Source of the DNA: Peribacillus frigoritolerans
GTDB lineage: Bacteria > Bacillota > Bacilli > Bacillales > DSM-1321
Reading direction: 5' to 3'
DNA: 64,000 bases
Assembly: GCF_040250305.1 (NCBI RefSeq)
Contig: NZ_CP158190.1
Coordinates: 3,070,001 to 3,134,000, forward strand
Part shown: piece after piece, positions 17,594 to 26,902 of the stretch
Numbering within the stretch: position 1 is the first letter of the stretch
Layout: each line of letters opens with the position of its first letter
Translations under genes and position numbers: made by a program
The notes under the pieces: generated by a model
What the model saw: the letters and a program-made list of their open reading frames with translations, nothing else
What the model was told of the DNA's origin: nothing
Databases searched by the model: none

Positions 17594-19216
17594 TTAAATT
17601 AACTTCGTCAATAGACGCTCTATTCTAGCCTCAAGTTCCCTAATGCTAAATGGTTTCGTTACATAATCATCCGCACCAAGTTTCAATGCATTTGCAATAT
17701 CATCCATACTTTTTCTTCCAGTTAGCATTAAAACGGTGAAAAACTCCGCATTACTGCTTTGTTTCACTTTCTGAAGCACTTCTATTCCATCCATGATAGG
17801 CATCACTCCATCCAGGATTAAAAAATGCACTACATCTTCTTTGGCTCGATTGGATTTCAAAAAAGATGGACCATCTTCATACACCGCGATATTCAAATCA
17901 AAATGTGGAATCTGAAGCGAATGCAAGGCTTTAGTTAAGATGGTGCGGATAATGATATCATCATCGATAACGGACACATTGAGCGATTTCTTGTTATTTC
18001 CCACTTCTTGCATGCTTTCAACTCTTCCACGGCCTGAGCGTTTCGCCTCATATAAAGAAGTGTCAGCTTCCTCCAAAGCCTCCTTGGGCGTAACATTTTC
18101 ATGTTCAACCGTAAAAACACCCGCAGAAAATGTAACCGAAAATGTGTAACCATTCTGGATGAATTTCTTTGCAGAAAAGTCCTTGATTAATTCTGTTAAC
18201 TTGTGTTTAGCTTCATCATTCGAAGTATCCGGGAAAATAATGACGAATTCTTCCCCACCATACCGGCAGATTAAATCCGAACTCCTGATATTGCTTTTGA
18301 TGAATTGTGCAAACTCAACCAGTACAAGGTCGCCCACCGAGTGTCCGTATTGATCATTCACCCTTTTAAAGTGATCTAGATCAATGATGCTTATCGTAAA
18401 ATGACGCCCTGACCGCTTATAATCATTAAAATATCGTGGCAGTGTATCCTCAAGGAATCTTCTATTATATACCTGTGTCAACTCATCAATAAGGACCGAT
18501 TGATCAAAGATTTTCTTCCGCTGTATATGCCTTTCCATCTTTACAATAAACTCATCGATATCAATCGGCTTACCAATAAAATCATCAGCACCCATCTTGA
18601 ATGCTTTTATCCGGGTATGTTTATCGTTCTGAATGCTGATCATGATTTTCGGTATGAAATATTTTTCGTTATGCAGATGAATCTCCTGAAGAATTTGAAA
18701 ACCATCCTTTGCAGGTAACTGAATATCAAGAATCACGCAATCCGGCTGCATTTCAAAATATTGATTTGTCGCTTTGACGGGGTCGGCATTCGTTATAACC
18801 ATCCACCCCTTATCCTCCAATAGATCTTTCAATAAAATCAGCATGGAAATATCATCGTCAATGATCTGGATAAGCGGGGCTTGTGAATCGCGGACAGGCT
18901 TAGCTTTTATTTCAACTTCATCGAAATGCTCATATTCATATGTATGTTCAATGAGCTCAAAAAGGAAATTCCTAAGTTCCGTCCGATTCCAGACCCGCTC
19001 ACTGTCTTCATCAATTCCAGCCAATAAATGTTCTGTGATGGCCGTAAGTCCACATAATTGCAGCGTTCCAGCCGTCCCTTTGACTGAATGCAGAAAACGG
19101 AATATCTCTTTAGCCGGAATGGTTTGCCCTACATCCAGCTCCAGCCAATCAGAAAGTTTGTTTTTTATATTCCCAAATAAGCTATTTTTGTATTTTTCCA
19201 TATTTACAAGATTCAC
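17594..19216 (-). CDS. HPt-REC-GGDEF-REC signalling protein (predicted diguanylate cyclase)
   Basis: 540 residues. An HPt-like domain (about 1-105) has FRFLHSVKGTAGTL with the phospho-histidine near residue 42. REC1 (about 113-232) has IIDDD, Asp in VILDIQLPAKDG and GKP. GGDEF (about 240-400) has DLDHFKRVND and an intact RYGGEEFV active site, so c-di-GMP synthesis is expected. REC2 (about 415-540) has VIDDD, Asp in LILDGVMPIMDG and TKPF. The start is uncertain: GTG at 19216 has only a distant GGAAGGG, and an ATG lies five codons inside. It is the first gene of the cluster with the receiver and hybrid kinase. Confidence 0.88.
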   Translation of the reverse strand: MNLVNMEKYKNSLFGNIKNKLSDWLELDVGQTIPAKEIFRFLHSVKGTAGTLQLCGLTAITEHLLAGIDEDSERVWNRTELRNFLFELIEHTYEYEHFDEVEIKAKPVRDSQAPLIQIIDDDISMLILLKDLLEDKGWMVITNADPVKATNQYFEMQPDCVILDIQLPAKDGFQILQEIHLHNEKYFIPKIMISIQNDKHTRIKAFKMGADDFIGKPIDIDEFIVKMERHIQRKKIFDQSVLIDELTQVYNRRFLEDTLPRYFNDYKRSGRHFTISIIDLDHFKRVNDQYGHSVGDLVLVEFAQFIKSNIRSSDLICRYGGEEFVIIFPDTSNDEAKHKLTELIKDFSAKKFIQNGYTFSVTFSAGVFTVEHENVTPKEALEEADTSLYEAKRSGRGRVESMQEVGNNKKSLNVSVIDDDIIIRTILTKALHSLQIPHFDLNIAVYEDGPSFLKSNRAKEDVVHFLILDGVMPIMDGIEVLQKVKQSSNAEFFTVLMLTGRKSMDDIANALKLGADDYVTKPFSIRELEARIERLLTKLI

Positions 19217-19528
19217 TTCATATCACTTAACCCTTCCCACTCAAATGATCCCATGGTCATCCTATTCCTAACAATCTTAACAGTGACCTTTTAACTACAC
19301 AAATCTATTTAATTAGATTTTCATTAGGTCTAAAGTATATACTTTCAGGAATATTTTACATCATAAGGGGTAGTCTATAAATAGATTATTGCCATCTTGC
19401 ACAATTTATTTAGGATTTGTCATAAAGTTTACTTATTTACCTGACTAATCTTCTAAACCCACGATTTCAAACTCTGGTATTTCGGTGATATAATTTAATG
19501 ATCAATTGAAAGGAAAAAGAAATCATTC
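19217..19528. other. Divergent intergenic region
   Basis: AT-rich spacer between the signalling cluster and alaX-like gene, expected to hold both promoters. I do not see a convincing -35/-10 pair or a gene. Confidence 0.3.
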
Positions 19529-20719
19529 ATGACAAAAAAATTGTATTACACGTCCACCAAGACTTCCCAATGGGATACCAAAATTCGGGAGACCATTGAA
19601 GAAAACGGCTTTTACTATATCACTCTTGAAGAAACCGCTTATTATCCCGAAGGGGGCGGTCAGCCTGCAGATACTGGTAAAATAGAAGGAATCACCGTTC
19701 TTGACGTTATAAAAGACAATGATGGAAAGATCCATCATAAGATGGAGAGACGGCCAGATTCAGAGATCGTTCACTGTGAACTTGATTGGTCCCGCCGCTT
19801 CGATCATATGCAACAGCATAGCGGCCAGCATCTACTCTCTGCTGTCTGCAGGGAACTGTTTGACTCTAATACGGTCAGCTTTCACCTTGGAAAGGAATAT
19901 TTAACGATCGATATAATGGCAGGATTTCAATGGACTGAAGTACATACTGCTGCTGCTGAAAAGCTAGTTAATCAATATATCATCGAGAATCGCGAAATAC
20001 TTATCTATTACGTGACAAACGAGCAATTACAGACACTTCCTGTCGTCAAAATGCCTAAAGTGTCTGAAAATATCCGTATTGTTGAGATAGAAGGAATTGA
20101 ATATAACCCTTGCGGTGGAACTCATGTAGGGCGTACCGGTGAGATTGGCTTAATAAAAATTTTCAAAACGGAGAAGCAGAAAGAACTTACCCGTCTCTAC
20201 TTTAAGTGCGGCTTCAGGGCATTGAATGATTATTCCGAAAGTCTAGGAATTCTTGCTGCATTATCGAATAAATTCAATACCGGACGTACAGAGATCCTGA
20301 ATAGGGTGGAGAAACTTGAAAATGACTATAAGCAGCTGCTATCGGCAAATGAAAACTTAAAACTTGAAAATGCAAATTTTCTTGCCGACTCCCTGCTTGC
20401 AGAAAATGGAGGGGGATTCATCTCTCGTATTTTCGAAGATAGCTCAATGAAAGAACTGCTTTACCTTGCAGGTACGATTGTAAAAAAAGAAAAGGTTACC
20501 GTATTATTAGCATCACGTAAGGAGCAAAAGGTCATCCTTTCACACAGTGGGGATACCCCCTTTCATTGCGGACAATATTTTAAAGCGGAACTGGGCTCGT
20601 ATAACGGAAAAGGCGGAGGGAACGAACAGACTGCACAAGCAGGTTTTGCGTCACAAAATGACTTAATTGCTTTTTACGAATACACAGTTGAAAAATTAGG
20701 CCATAATCCTGGTGTATAA
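19529..20719 (+). CDS. Alanyl-tRNA editing protein, AlaX long type
   Basis: 396 residues. The N-terminal part resembles the beta-barrel and editing domain of alanyl-tRNA synthetase: YYPEGGGQPADTG, the zinc motif HMQQHSGQH, and NPCGGTHVGRTGEIG with the second zinc pair. A coiled-coil linker is followed by a DHHA1 domain with GKGGGNEQTAQAGF. Family members hydrolyse Ser-tRNA(Ala) or Gly-tRNA(Ala) in trans. The ribosome binding site is weak (AAAGGA, far). Its original terminator palindrome has been split by an insertion sequence immediately downstream. Confidence 0.88.
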   Translation: MTKKLYYTSTKTSQWDTKIRETIEENGFYYITLEETAYYPEGGGQPADTGKIEGITVLDVIKDNDGKIHHKMERRPDSEIVHCELDWSRRFDHMQQHSGQHLLSAVCRELFDSNTVSFHLGKEYLTIDIMAGFQWTEVHTAAAEKLVNQYIIENREILIYYVTNEQLQTLPVVKMPKVSENIRIVEIEGIEYNPCGGTHVGRTGEIGLIKIFKTEKQKELTRLYFKCGFRALNDYSESLGILAALSNKFNTGRTEILNRVEKLENDYKQLLSANENLKLENANFLADSLLAENGGGFISRIFEDSSMKELLYLAGTIVKKEKVTVLLASRKEQKVILSHSGDTPFHCGQYFKAELGSYNGKGGGNEQTAQAGFASQNDLIAFYEYTVEKLGHNPGV

Positions 20720-20781
20720 AACCGATCCGTAATGAGGGCATACGTGATGAACATGGAAATCATGACTTCTCGGAATTAGAA

Positions 20782-20808
20782 AAGAGAGGACAAATTAAGT
20801 CCTCTCTC
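20782..20808. repeat. Left 27-bp direct repeat at the insertion sequence
   Basis: Identical to 22478-22504. It is itself a palindrome (GAGAGGAC/GTCCTCTC around AAATTAA) and looks like the original terminator of alaX; in the right copy the T-run is still attached. Confidence 0.9.
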
Positions 20809-22477
20809 CAGACTGTAGACAAACTCGATGAAAATCGAGCTTGTCTACAGTTTTTTTTCGCTTGTACAAATTTGGACGTTGATTTCCACTTCAGGCACTC
20901 GCTTTCCGCGGGCGGTCCGGGAGCCTCCTCGGCGCTCTTGCGCCTGTGGGGTCTCCCTTGGACTCGCTATTCCCGCAGGAGTCTCGCACCTTCCGTTGCA
21001 ATCAACTATGTTTAAAAATTTAGATAGAACTCCTTTTGCCTACAGTCTTTTTTGTTTTAAAATAGATCTATAAAACTTGAGGTGATGAGGATGCTTTCGA
21101 AACATTATTCTATTCAGAGAGATCAACTTGGAATGATTACTTTAGATCAACTGGTGCCTGCGAACCATTTGGTTCGTAAAATTGAGGCTTCCATTGGGAC
21201 TTCACTTTCATTTACGACTTGGCGAAAGATATGTATTCAGAGGTAGGACGCCCAAGTATTGATCCAGTTTTTAGTTAAACTGACATTCATTCAATATACC
21301 TAAGGTATTCGTTCTATGCGTAAAATGATTGAAGAAGCTGAAACAAATATGGCTTACCATTGGTTCTTAGGCTCTGGTTTCCATGATAAAGCACCTCATT
21401 TCTCAACGTTCGGGAAAAATTATGAGCGAAGCTTTAAAGATACAGACCTGTTTGAACACATATTCGTCGATTCCACTCATGTAAAGCCAATGCGAATAAG
21501 CCCAAATTTGAAAAGGAAATCGTACGCAAAGAAACTCGAGCATAACAAGGACGTCTTCAAGATGAAATAAATCAAGATCGTGAAAATCATGGAAAGAAGC
21601 CTTTTCCACCAGATAAATTTGATAAGGAAGAAACCAGAGCAATTAAAGAAAGTACTACGGATCCGAGAGTGGCTACTATGTAAAGATTGACGAATAAAAC
21701 AGTTTGCCTATTCATTCTACGCGGCCGCAGACCGAAACGGTTTTGTATTGGGAAGAATGTAACACTTGGTAATACACATGACAGTCATATTTTGGAGCCA
21801 CTTGTTGAGCAATTGATTGAGAAAGTTGGAAAACCAGAAGCAGTTGCCGCATATGCAGCTTATAAAACACCAGCGATTACAAGCTACCTATTTAACAAAG
21901 AAATCACACCTGCTTTACCCTATACACATCACCGTACAAAAGAAGGATTCTTTCGCAAACATGACTATGTTTATGATGAACACTTTGATTGTTATCTTTG
22001 CCCTTCGGGTGAAACTTTAAAGTACTCAACAACAAATAAAGAGGGCTATCGCGAGTACAAATCGCCAAAACATATTTGTGCAACGTGCTCATTTTTATCA
22101 CGGTGTACAGAAAGCAAAGACCATCAAAAAGTAGTGACACGGCATATCTGGCAAGCATATGTGGAAGAAGCAGATCATCTGCGTCATCAACAAGATGTAA
22201 AACCTATATATGCGAAACGTAAAGAAACGATTGAGCGTGTATTCGCAGATGCAAAAGAAAAGCATGGTATGCGTTGGACTACTTTAAGGGGACTTAAAAA
22301 ATTGTCGATGTAATCGATGCTTACTTTCGCTGCCATTAATTTAAAGAAGATGGCCACGTGGACATTGCAAGGTCCTAAAATGGCTTAACATAGTGGCTCG
22401 AAGAACCCAAATCTCTTAACCTTTGGTCAAAAGGGGTTCGGAATTTTTTAATTCCGAACCCCTTTGTCTAAAAACTG
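20809..22477. mobile_element. IS1182-family-like insertion sequence, decayed (1,669 bp)
   Basis: Bounded by the 27-bp direct repeats. The ends match imperfectly as inverted repeats: CAGACTGTAGACAAA on the left and CAGTTTTTAGACAAA on the right (12 of 15). Both ends carry strong hairpins: 17 bp at 20813-20850 followed by eight T, and 16 bp at 22430-22465. A GC-rich stretch at about 20890-21000 (CACTCGCTTTCCGCGGGC...) resembles a repeat seen in many Bacillus genomes. The inside is a broken transposase gene. Confidence 0.8.
21091..22388 (+). pseudogene. IS1182-type transposase, broken
   Basis: The reading starts at ATG 21091 (MLSKHYSIQRDQLGMITLDQ). It meets an early stop after TWRKICIQR near 21246. 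Pieces continue in other frames: MRKMIEEAETNMAYHWFLG (21316 on), HVKPMRISPNLKRKS, and from 21760 a long stretch with GNTHDSHILEPLVEQ, HICATCSFLSRC, RKETIERVFADAKEKHG. The end (LKKMATW...KMA) is again frameshifted to a stop at 22386. At least three frameshifts and an internal deletion make it non-functional. Confidence 0.85.
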
Positions 22478-22504
22478 AAGAGAGGACAAATTAAGTCCTC
22501 TCTC
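22478..22504. repeat. Right 27-bp direct repeat, retaining terminator T-run
   Basis: Perfect copy of 20782-20808, followed by TTTTTATTC on the plus strand. It now separates the insertion sequence from the convergent gene at 22508. Confidence 0.9.
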
Positions 22505-22507
22505 TTT

Positions 22508-22924
22508 TTATTCTTCCATTTTCAATTTCCCTAACCCGTGTTCTTCAATATGTAGATGATATTTTTCCTCGAGCTCCATGATGCGTATAAACGCTTCCTC
22601 CTGATTATATTCATGGTTTTCAGACTCCTCGGCAAACTCTTTTCTAGCCAAATGATAGGCAAGCTTATCCCTGAACACTCCATCTTCATACTCATTTATG
22701 ACTGTTTGAAGTTGATCCTCCAATTCCCGGCTCAAATCATAAATTTCATATTCCTTCACAAACTGTACTCCTTCCATGCCGAAATCTTTGGCAAAGGAAT
22801 TGAGATACTGTTCCATCTCACTAAATTCTTCTTTATTATCTTCAGTATCGGAAGCAACCCAATATCCGTACTGAACCATTTTGAATAATGTTTCATACTG
22901 TTTCTTGGTAAAATTGATTTTCAT
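22508..22924 (-). CDS. Conserved hypothetical protein, acidic and helical
   Basis: 138 residues, rich in Glu and predicted helical, with no domain I recognise. The start at 22924 follows AAGGAG at 8 bases; the longer frame upstream (22990) lacks a site and crosses the terminator of the neighbouring gene. No signal peptide or membrane segment. Homologues of this size appear in Bacillus genomes as uncharacterised proteins, as far as I recall. Confidence 0.7.
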   Translation of the reverse strand: MKINFTKKQYETLFKMVQYGYWVASDTEDNKEEFSEMEQYLNSFAKDFGMEGVQFVKEYEIYDLSRELEDQLQTVINEYEDGVFRDKLAYHLARKEFAEESENHEYNQEEAFIRIMELEEKYHLHIEEHGLGKLKMEE

Positions 22925-22965
22925 TGTCGATACTCCTTTTCCTGTTTCCTTACAACAAAAAGAAT

Positions 22966-22998
22966 AAACCGCATTGAAACAAAAGTCCAATGCGGTTT
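22966..22998 (-). terminator. Terminator after the 63-residue protein gene
   Basis: Stem AAACCGCATTG/CAATGCGGTTT with a T-rich stretch on the minus strand. Confidence 0.8.
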
Positions 22999-23001
22999 AT
23001 C

Positions 23002-23193
23002 TCAATCCGATATTTCCGTTACAGAAAAATAAGCTGCTTTTTCCGTATCTACTACATAATGGCAATCGCCTTTAACTAGATTATAATAACGGTGCTTTTG
23101 AATATTTGAAATCATTTGAGTTGAGTCATCGCCTTCTACCTCATGCTCTAGTTCTTTGCCGCCCGGAAAATAAAAACCAACTTTCAATTTCAT
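23002..23193 (-). CDS. Small hypothetical protein
   Basis: 63 residues (MKLKVGFYFPGGKELEHEVE...). ATG at 23193 is chosen because GGAAGG lies 9 bases before it; the ATG three codons earlier touches that site. It has no cysteines in metal-site spacing apart from one Cys, and no membrane segment. I do not recognise the family. A dedicated terminator supports it being a real gene. Confidence 0.65.
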   Translation of the reverse strand: MKLKVGFYFPGGKELEHEVEGDDSTQMISNIQKHRYYNLVKGDCHYVVDTEKAAYFSVTEISD

Positions 23194-23333
23194 CTTTCTC
23201 ATCCTTCCCTTCGTCTGGTTAAATCACTCTTTTATTTCATATCCTTTCTCATGCAGTTATAAACATAAATAAAATGCTTATTCACTTTTTCCATGATATT
23301 CTAGGGAAAATACGAAATTCAGAAGGTGTTTTT

Positions 23334-23855
23334 ATGAAGATAAGGAAAGCCATGGAACAAGATGTAAATGGAATAGCAAATGTACATATAAACAGTTGGA
23401 AAACGACTTATAAAGGAATCCTCCCGGATCAATATTTGTCTTCCTTGAATCTGGAAGCCAAAAAGAAAAACTGGCTAAGAAATTTAAAGATGCTGCATAA
23501 TGCCACCTTTGTAGCGGAAAACGCCAATGGGGAAATCATCGGTTTCGCGGCCGGCGGCCCTGAACAAACGAATGATCCGCTTATTCAAGGTGAAGTATAT
23601 GCCATTTATTTTTTACAAGAATATCAACGACAGGGACTCGGCCGAGAAATGATAAAAGCGGTCATACATGAGCTTGTGAAAATGGAACATCAGAATTTAA
23701 TAATATGGGCATTAAAGGATAATCCTTCATGCGGTTTTTACAGAGCCCTTGGCGGTCAAGTGATAGCTGAAAAAACCGTTAAAATGGCAGGCATCGAGCT
23801 TATCGAAGTCGGTTTCGGGTGGGAAGACATTCAGGATATCCTTTTGCATTTGTAA
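23334..23855 (+). CDS. GNAT family N-acetyltransferase
   Basis: 173 residues. The acetyl-CoA binding motif A is visible as YAIYFLQEYQRQGLGREMI (QxxGxG). The N-terminus MKIRKAMEQDVNGIANVHINSW is typical for this subgroup. ATG at 23334 follows AGAAGG at 6-7 bases. Substrate unknown. The genes on both sides are on the opposite strand, so it is monocistronic. Confidence 0.88.
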   Translation: MKIRKAMEQDVNGIANVHINSWKTTYKGILPDQYLSSLNLEAKKKNWLRNLKMLHNATFVAENANGEIIGFAAGGPEQTNDPLIQGEVYAIYFLQEYQRQGLGREMIKAVIHELVKMEHQNLIIWALKDNPSCGFYRALGGQVIAEKTVKMAGIELIEVGFGWEDIQDILLHL

Positions 23856-23863
23856 GCATTCCC

Positions 23864-23892
23864 GAGGAGGGTGGTTACTCTCCACCCTCCTC
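23864..23892. terminator. Stem-loop between convergent GNAT and helD genes
   Basis: Eleven-base perfect stem GAGGAGGGTGG/CCACCCTCCTC, without a clear T-run on either side. It probably still ends both transcripts. Confidence 0.6.
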
Positions 23893-23895
23893 ATC

Positions 23896-26154
23896 TCATG
23901 TCTCGATAAGGAAGGCCTTTTTCTCATTACCTAAAAAATAAAGCCGGTGCAATGGCCTTGTCATTGTTACGTACAGCAATTTGATATCAAGTTCATTTCC
24001 ATGGCAATACGCTTCTTCGAGGGATATTGCAAATACGACATCGAATTCGAGACCTTTGGCTTGATAGGAAGGAACAATCAATGTTTTATCTTTAGGGATG
24101 TTTCCCGCTTCATCTATTAAATGAAAGCCTTGATGGAATCCACTTAGTTTCTCGTTTGCCAGTTTGCAATCTTTCATCGTTTTAGCAATAACGGCAAACG
24201 TTTTAAAACCTTCTCCTTTAAGGCTTTCGATAAGATCGATCAGTTCTTCTTCCCAACCTTCCTTTTCAATGGAAATGAATTCTGGATCCTTGCCATGTCG
24301 AACTACAGGTTCAACTTCCGGGAAATCGTACGTTAACATCTGAAGTATTTCATTAGCTTGTTTCATTATTTCAACAGTTGTTCTGTAGCTTTTTTGTAAT
24401 TCAGTATAAGTCGCCCGAGGGAAAATACGACTGTGAACCTCGTCCCACGTTTGAAGTCCGCGATATGAATGGATGCCTTGTGCAAGATCTCCTACAAGTG
24501 TGAACATATCGGTATCCACTGCCGTCTTTAGTGCCTGTAACTGCATGAAGCTATAATCCTGTGCCTCATCAATGACGACATTTTTTGCTTTGTTTTCTTT
24601 ATCGACACCAAAAAGCCGCTCATGAAGATATAATAATGCTCCTAAGTCCTCCATCTCATAACTTTTAGCAGAGAATAATTTATGATTATACTCACATAAA
24701 ACACTGGCATCCTCAACAGTAAGTTTACCGTTGCTGTACGAGGCGAGACGCTCAGGATCTTGGTATAATTCCTGATAGTAATCCAGGAGATCTTTTCTTT
24801 TGAATTGCTTAAAATACCCTTTTACCGAAGTACGGATAGCCTTTTGGACCTGCCCCATCCTTTCCTCTTTCTTATCGAGGCATTTTGTAACAAAGTCCTT
24901 GCGAATGACTGGATCGATATTCTTATAAAGAGCTTTCTCAATTTTGGCATCATAAAAATCAACAACACGTTCAAGAATTGTTTTCTTTTTCAATTTGACT
25001 TCATTTTGTAGTATGGCCTTCAGTTTGTCCAGCCTGCTGTATAACGGTAAATACCAATAATCCTCTTCCAATAATCTAATGAACTTCTTAGCGGAATAGA
25101 GGCGATATTTATCACAATAAAAATCAGCATCTGGATGAAAACCACTGAAAATATCCTTTACATATTCGTCCAATATATATTTAAAGGCAGGGGAACCCTT
25201 CAGACCTGATATCCAGACGGCTGAATTAATTTCTTCATCATCCTTTTCCAGCAATCGAGTTAATTTATCATCCGCGATAAGCTTCACTTGCTTTCCTATC
25301 GCTGCCTGAACATATTCGGAAAATGTGAATTGTTTTACCTTTTCGACACCCAATTCAGGTAAAGCTTCAGATATGTAATCAATGAAAACCCGGCTCGGAG
25401 CAAGAATCATTAATTGACGCGGATCGAACAAGTCTTTAAAGTGATAAATGAAATAAGAGATCCTATGTAAAGCAATTGTGGTTTTACCACTGCCCGCTGC
25501 GCCCTGAACAATGATAGGTTTATTCAAATCTGCCCGAATGATTTTATTTTGTTCTTCCTGGATCGTGGTAATGATATCTGTCAATCGATTGCTGGAACTT
25601 TTGGAAAGCGATTCCTGCAACAATTCATCCGTTGTTGTCAAATCAATGTCCCTTATCTCCTCCAGGACACCTTCTTCTATCATTAGCTGTCTTTTTAAAG
25701 TGATATTCCCGCTGAATGTCTCCCCTTCCGCTTCATATTCTATTTCACCAATCCGTCCCTCATAATACAGGTTTGCAATCGGTGAACGCCAATCGACGAT
25801 GATCTGTTCCTGGCTTTCCCTCTGATAAAGCGATGTTTTTCCGAAATAAAGGACTTCGCCTCTATCACCGTCATTCCTTTCAAAATCCACTCTTGCAAAG
25901 TAAGGTTTTTTACTTGCTTTGCGTAAACTTTCTAGTTCGGTTTTGGACATCTCAAAAAAGTTGGCCGTCGTCAGCAGCTGTGAATATAAGGCTGATTCAG
26001 ACCAATCGGCATCGCCAAAAGCTTCTTGCATATTCCTCTGAAATTGATCTTTGCTTGTTTCTGATGTTTTGATGACTACATCGATATAACGTTTCGTAAA
26101 ATCCAGCCGCTGTCGTTCCTGTTCAAAATCAGGGTGATTACCCAATAAAATCAC
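23896..26154 (-). CDS. helD: RNA polymerase recycling motor HelD (UvrD/Rep-like)
   Basis: 752 residues. The N-terminal ~190 residues contain the coiled-coil arm that enters the RNA polymerase secondary channel in characterised HelD. Walker A QGAAGSGKTTIALHR is near 217-231, followed by LAPSRVFIDYIS. Walker B-type VIDEAQDYSFMQLQ and VGDLAQGIHSYRG come later, and the C-terminal VTMTRPLHRLYF is the helicase motif VI region. The length fits B. subtilis HelD (774). It dissociates stalled RNA polymerase from DNA using ATP. GTG at 26154 is very close to GGAAGGGGAA; a TTG three codons inside is possible. Confidence 0.9.
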   Translation of the reverse strand: MILLGNHPDFEQERQRLDFTKRYIDVVIKTSETSKDQFQRNMQEAFGDADWSESALYSQLLTTANFFEMSKTELESLRKASKKPYFARVDFERNDGDRGEVLYFGKTSLYQRESQEQIIVDWRSPIANLYYEGRIGEIEYEAEGETFSGNITLKRQLMIEEGVLEEIRDIDLTTTDELLQESLSKSSSNRLTDIITTIQEEQNKIIRADLNKPIIVQGAAGSGKTTIALHRISYFIYHFKDLFDPRQLMILAPSRVFIDYISEALPELGVEKVKQFTFSEYVQAAIGKQVKLIADDKLTRLLEKDDEEINSAVWISGLKGSPAFKYILDEYVKDIFSGFHPDADFYCDKYRLYSAKKFIRLLEEDYWYLPLYSRLDKLKAILQNEVKLKKKTILERVVDFYDAKIEKALYKNIDPVIRKDFVTKCLDKKEERMGQVQKAIRTSVKGYFKQFKRKDLLDYYQELYQDPERLASYSNGKLTVEDASVLCEYNHKLFSAKSYEMEDLGALLYLHERLFGVDKENKAKNVVIDEAQDYSFMQLQALKTAVDTDMFTLVGDLAQGIHSYRGLQTWDEVHSRIFPRATYTELQKSYRTTVEIMKQANEILQMLTYDFPEVEPVVRHGKDPEFISIEKEGWEEELIDLIESLKGEGFKTFAVIAKTMKDCKLANEKLSGFHQGFHLIDEAGNIPKDKTLIVPSYQAKGLEFDVVFAISLEEAYCHGNELDIKLLYVTMTRPLHRLYFLGNEKKAFLIET

Positions 26155-26240
26155 TTCCCCTTCCTTGTGTATTTATCAAACTTATTAAAATGCCGATGCT
26201 AAGACGAAATGGACATTTATACTACCAGAAAAGCCAATGG

Positions 26241-26269
26241 TTGACAAATCTGGAGACATAGAATTATAT
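26241..26269 (+). promoter_or_regulatory. Sigma-A-type promoter
   Basis: TTGACA at 26241-26246, 17-base spacer, TTATAT at 26264-26269. It points to the small gene at 26478, about 200 bases downstream. Confidence 0.55.
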
Positions 26270-26477
26270 AGTTGAAATTTACAATCCCTGATATTTCATA
26301 TAATTCGAAGAATACACTATATATTCCAGATTGATTTTAGCTATAATATGTTGACTTTTGAACTGCTATTGTCATCAATTCTTAACATAAATAACGCTAA
26401 TTTAATGTTTTATTGGAAACTCTCATTATATACTTAAATTACAATTACATAACTTTTTTAAGAAAGTGGGTTCTGTC

Positions 26478-26717
26478 ATGGAAATAAATGAAAGACAACC
26501 AATGCTATCCCCTAAATTAATCCATGAACTTGAAAATTTATCATCCAAAACAAATATGCCTATTTCTGAATTACTGGAAATATCTGTTGTGTCACTACTG
26601 GAAAAAGTGAATAATACAAAAGAACTCAATGTTGGACTTAATAATAAAGAAATGATTTTAAGAAATAAAATCATCATTAATCAAAATAAAGAGGTTTTGA
26701 ATAACAAAAGCACTTGA
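26478..26717 (+). CDS. Small protein with ribbon-helix-helix-like segment
   Basis: 79 residues from ATG 26478 (MEINERQPMLSPKLIHELEN...). Residues 10-45 follow the pattern of ribbon-helix-helix regulators: a strand (PMLSP), a helix (KLIHELENLSSKT), then MPISELLEISVVSLLEKV. The tail is Asn/Lys/Ile rich. The ribosome binding site is poor (GAAAGTGGG). A strong terminator overlaps the stop, and a sigma-A promoter lies upstream. DNA binding is inference from pattern only. Confidence 0.55.
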   Translation: MEINERQPMLSPKLIHELENLSSKTNMPISELLEISVVSLLEKVNNTKELNVGLNNKEMILRNKIIINQNKEVLNNKST

Positions 26718-26738
26718 CCCTTAAGGTTAAGTGCTTTT
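26706..26738 (+). terminator. Terminator overlapping the end of the small RHH-like gene
   Basis: Long stem AAAAGCACTTGACC with GGTTAAGTGCTTTT (one mismatch); the TGA stop codon lies inside the stem. Confidence 0.85.
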
Positions 26739-26865
26739 CGCTTCCTAATTGCCAGTGTATTAATGGAATAGATAATTCTATCGTGGTTTCCAATGTAATA
26801 TTTATACCTTAAATTGTAATTTACCCGCAAAAAAAATCGTATCGGATTTTAAATTGTAGATTTGC

Positions 26866-26895
26866 ATAAAAAAAAGCAGCTATTAAACTGCTGAT
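26866..26895 (-). terminator. Terminator downstream of the RDD gene remnant
   Basis: Stem AGCAG/CTGCT followed by eight T on the minus strand. Confidence 0.6.
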
Positions 26896-26902
26896 CCATT
26901 AT

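Noticed and set aside
18774..19271. 165-codon rightward frame
   Set aside because: Opposite the HPt-REC-GGDEF-REC gene; Ser-rich composition typical of an antisense frame.
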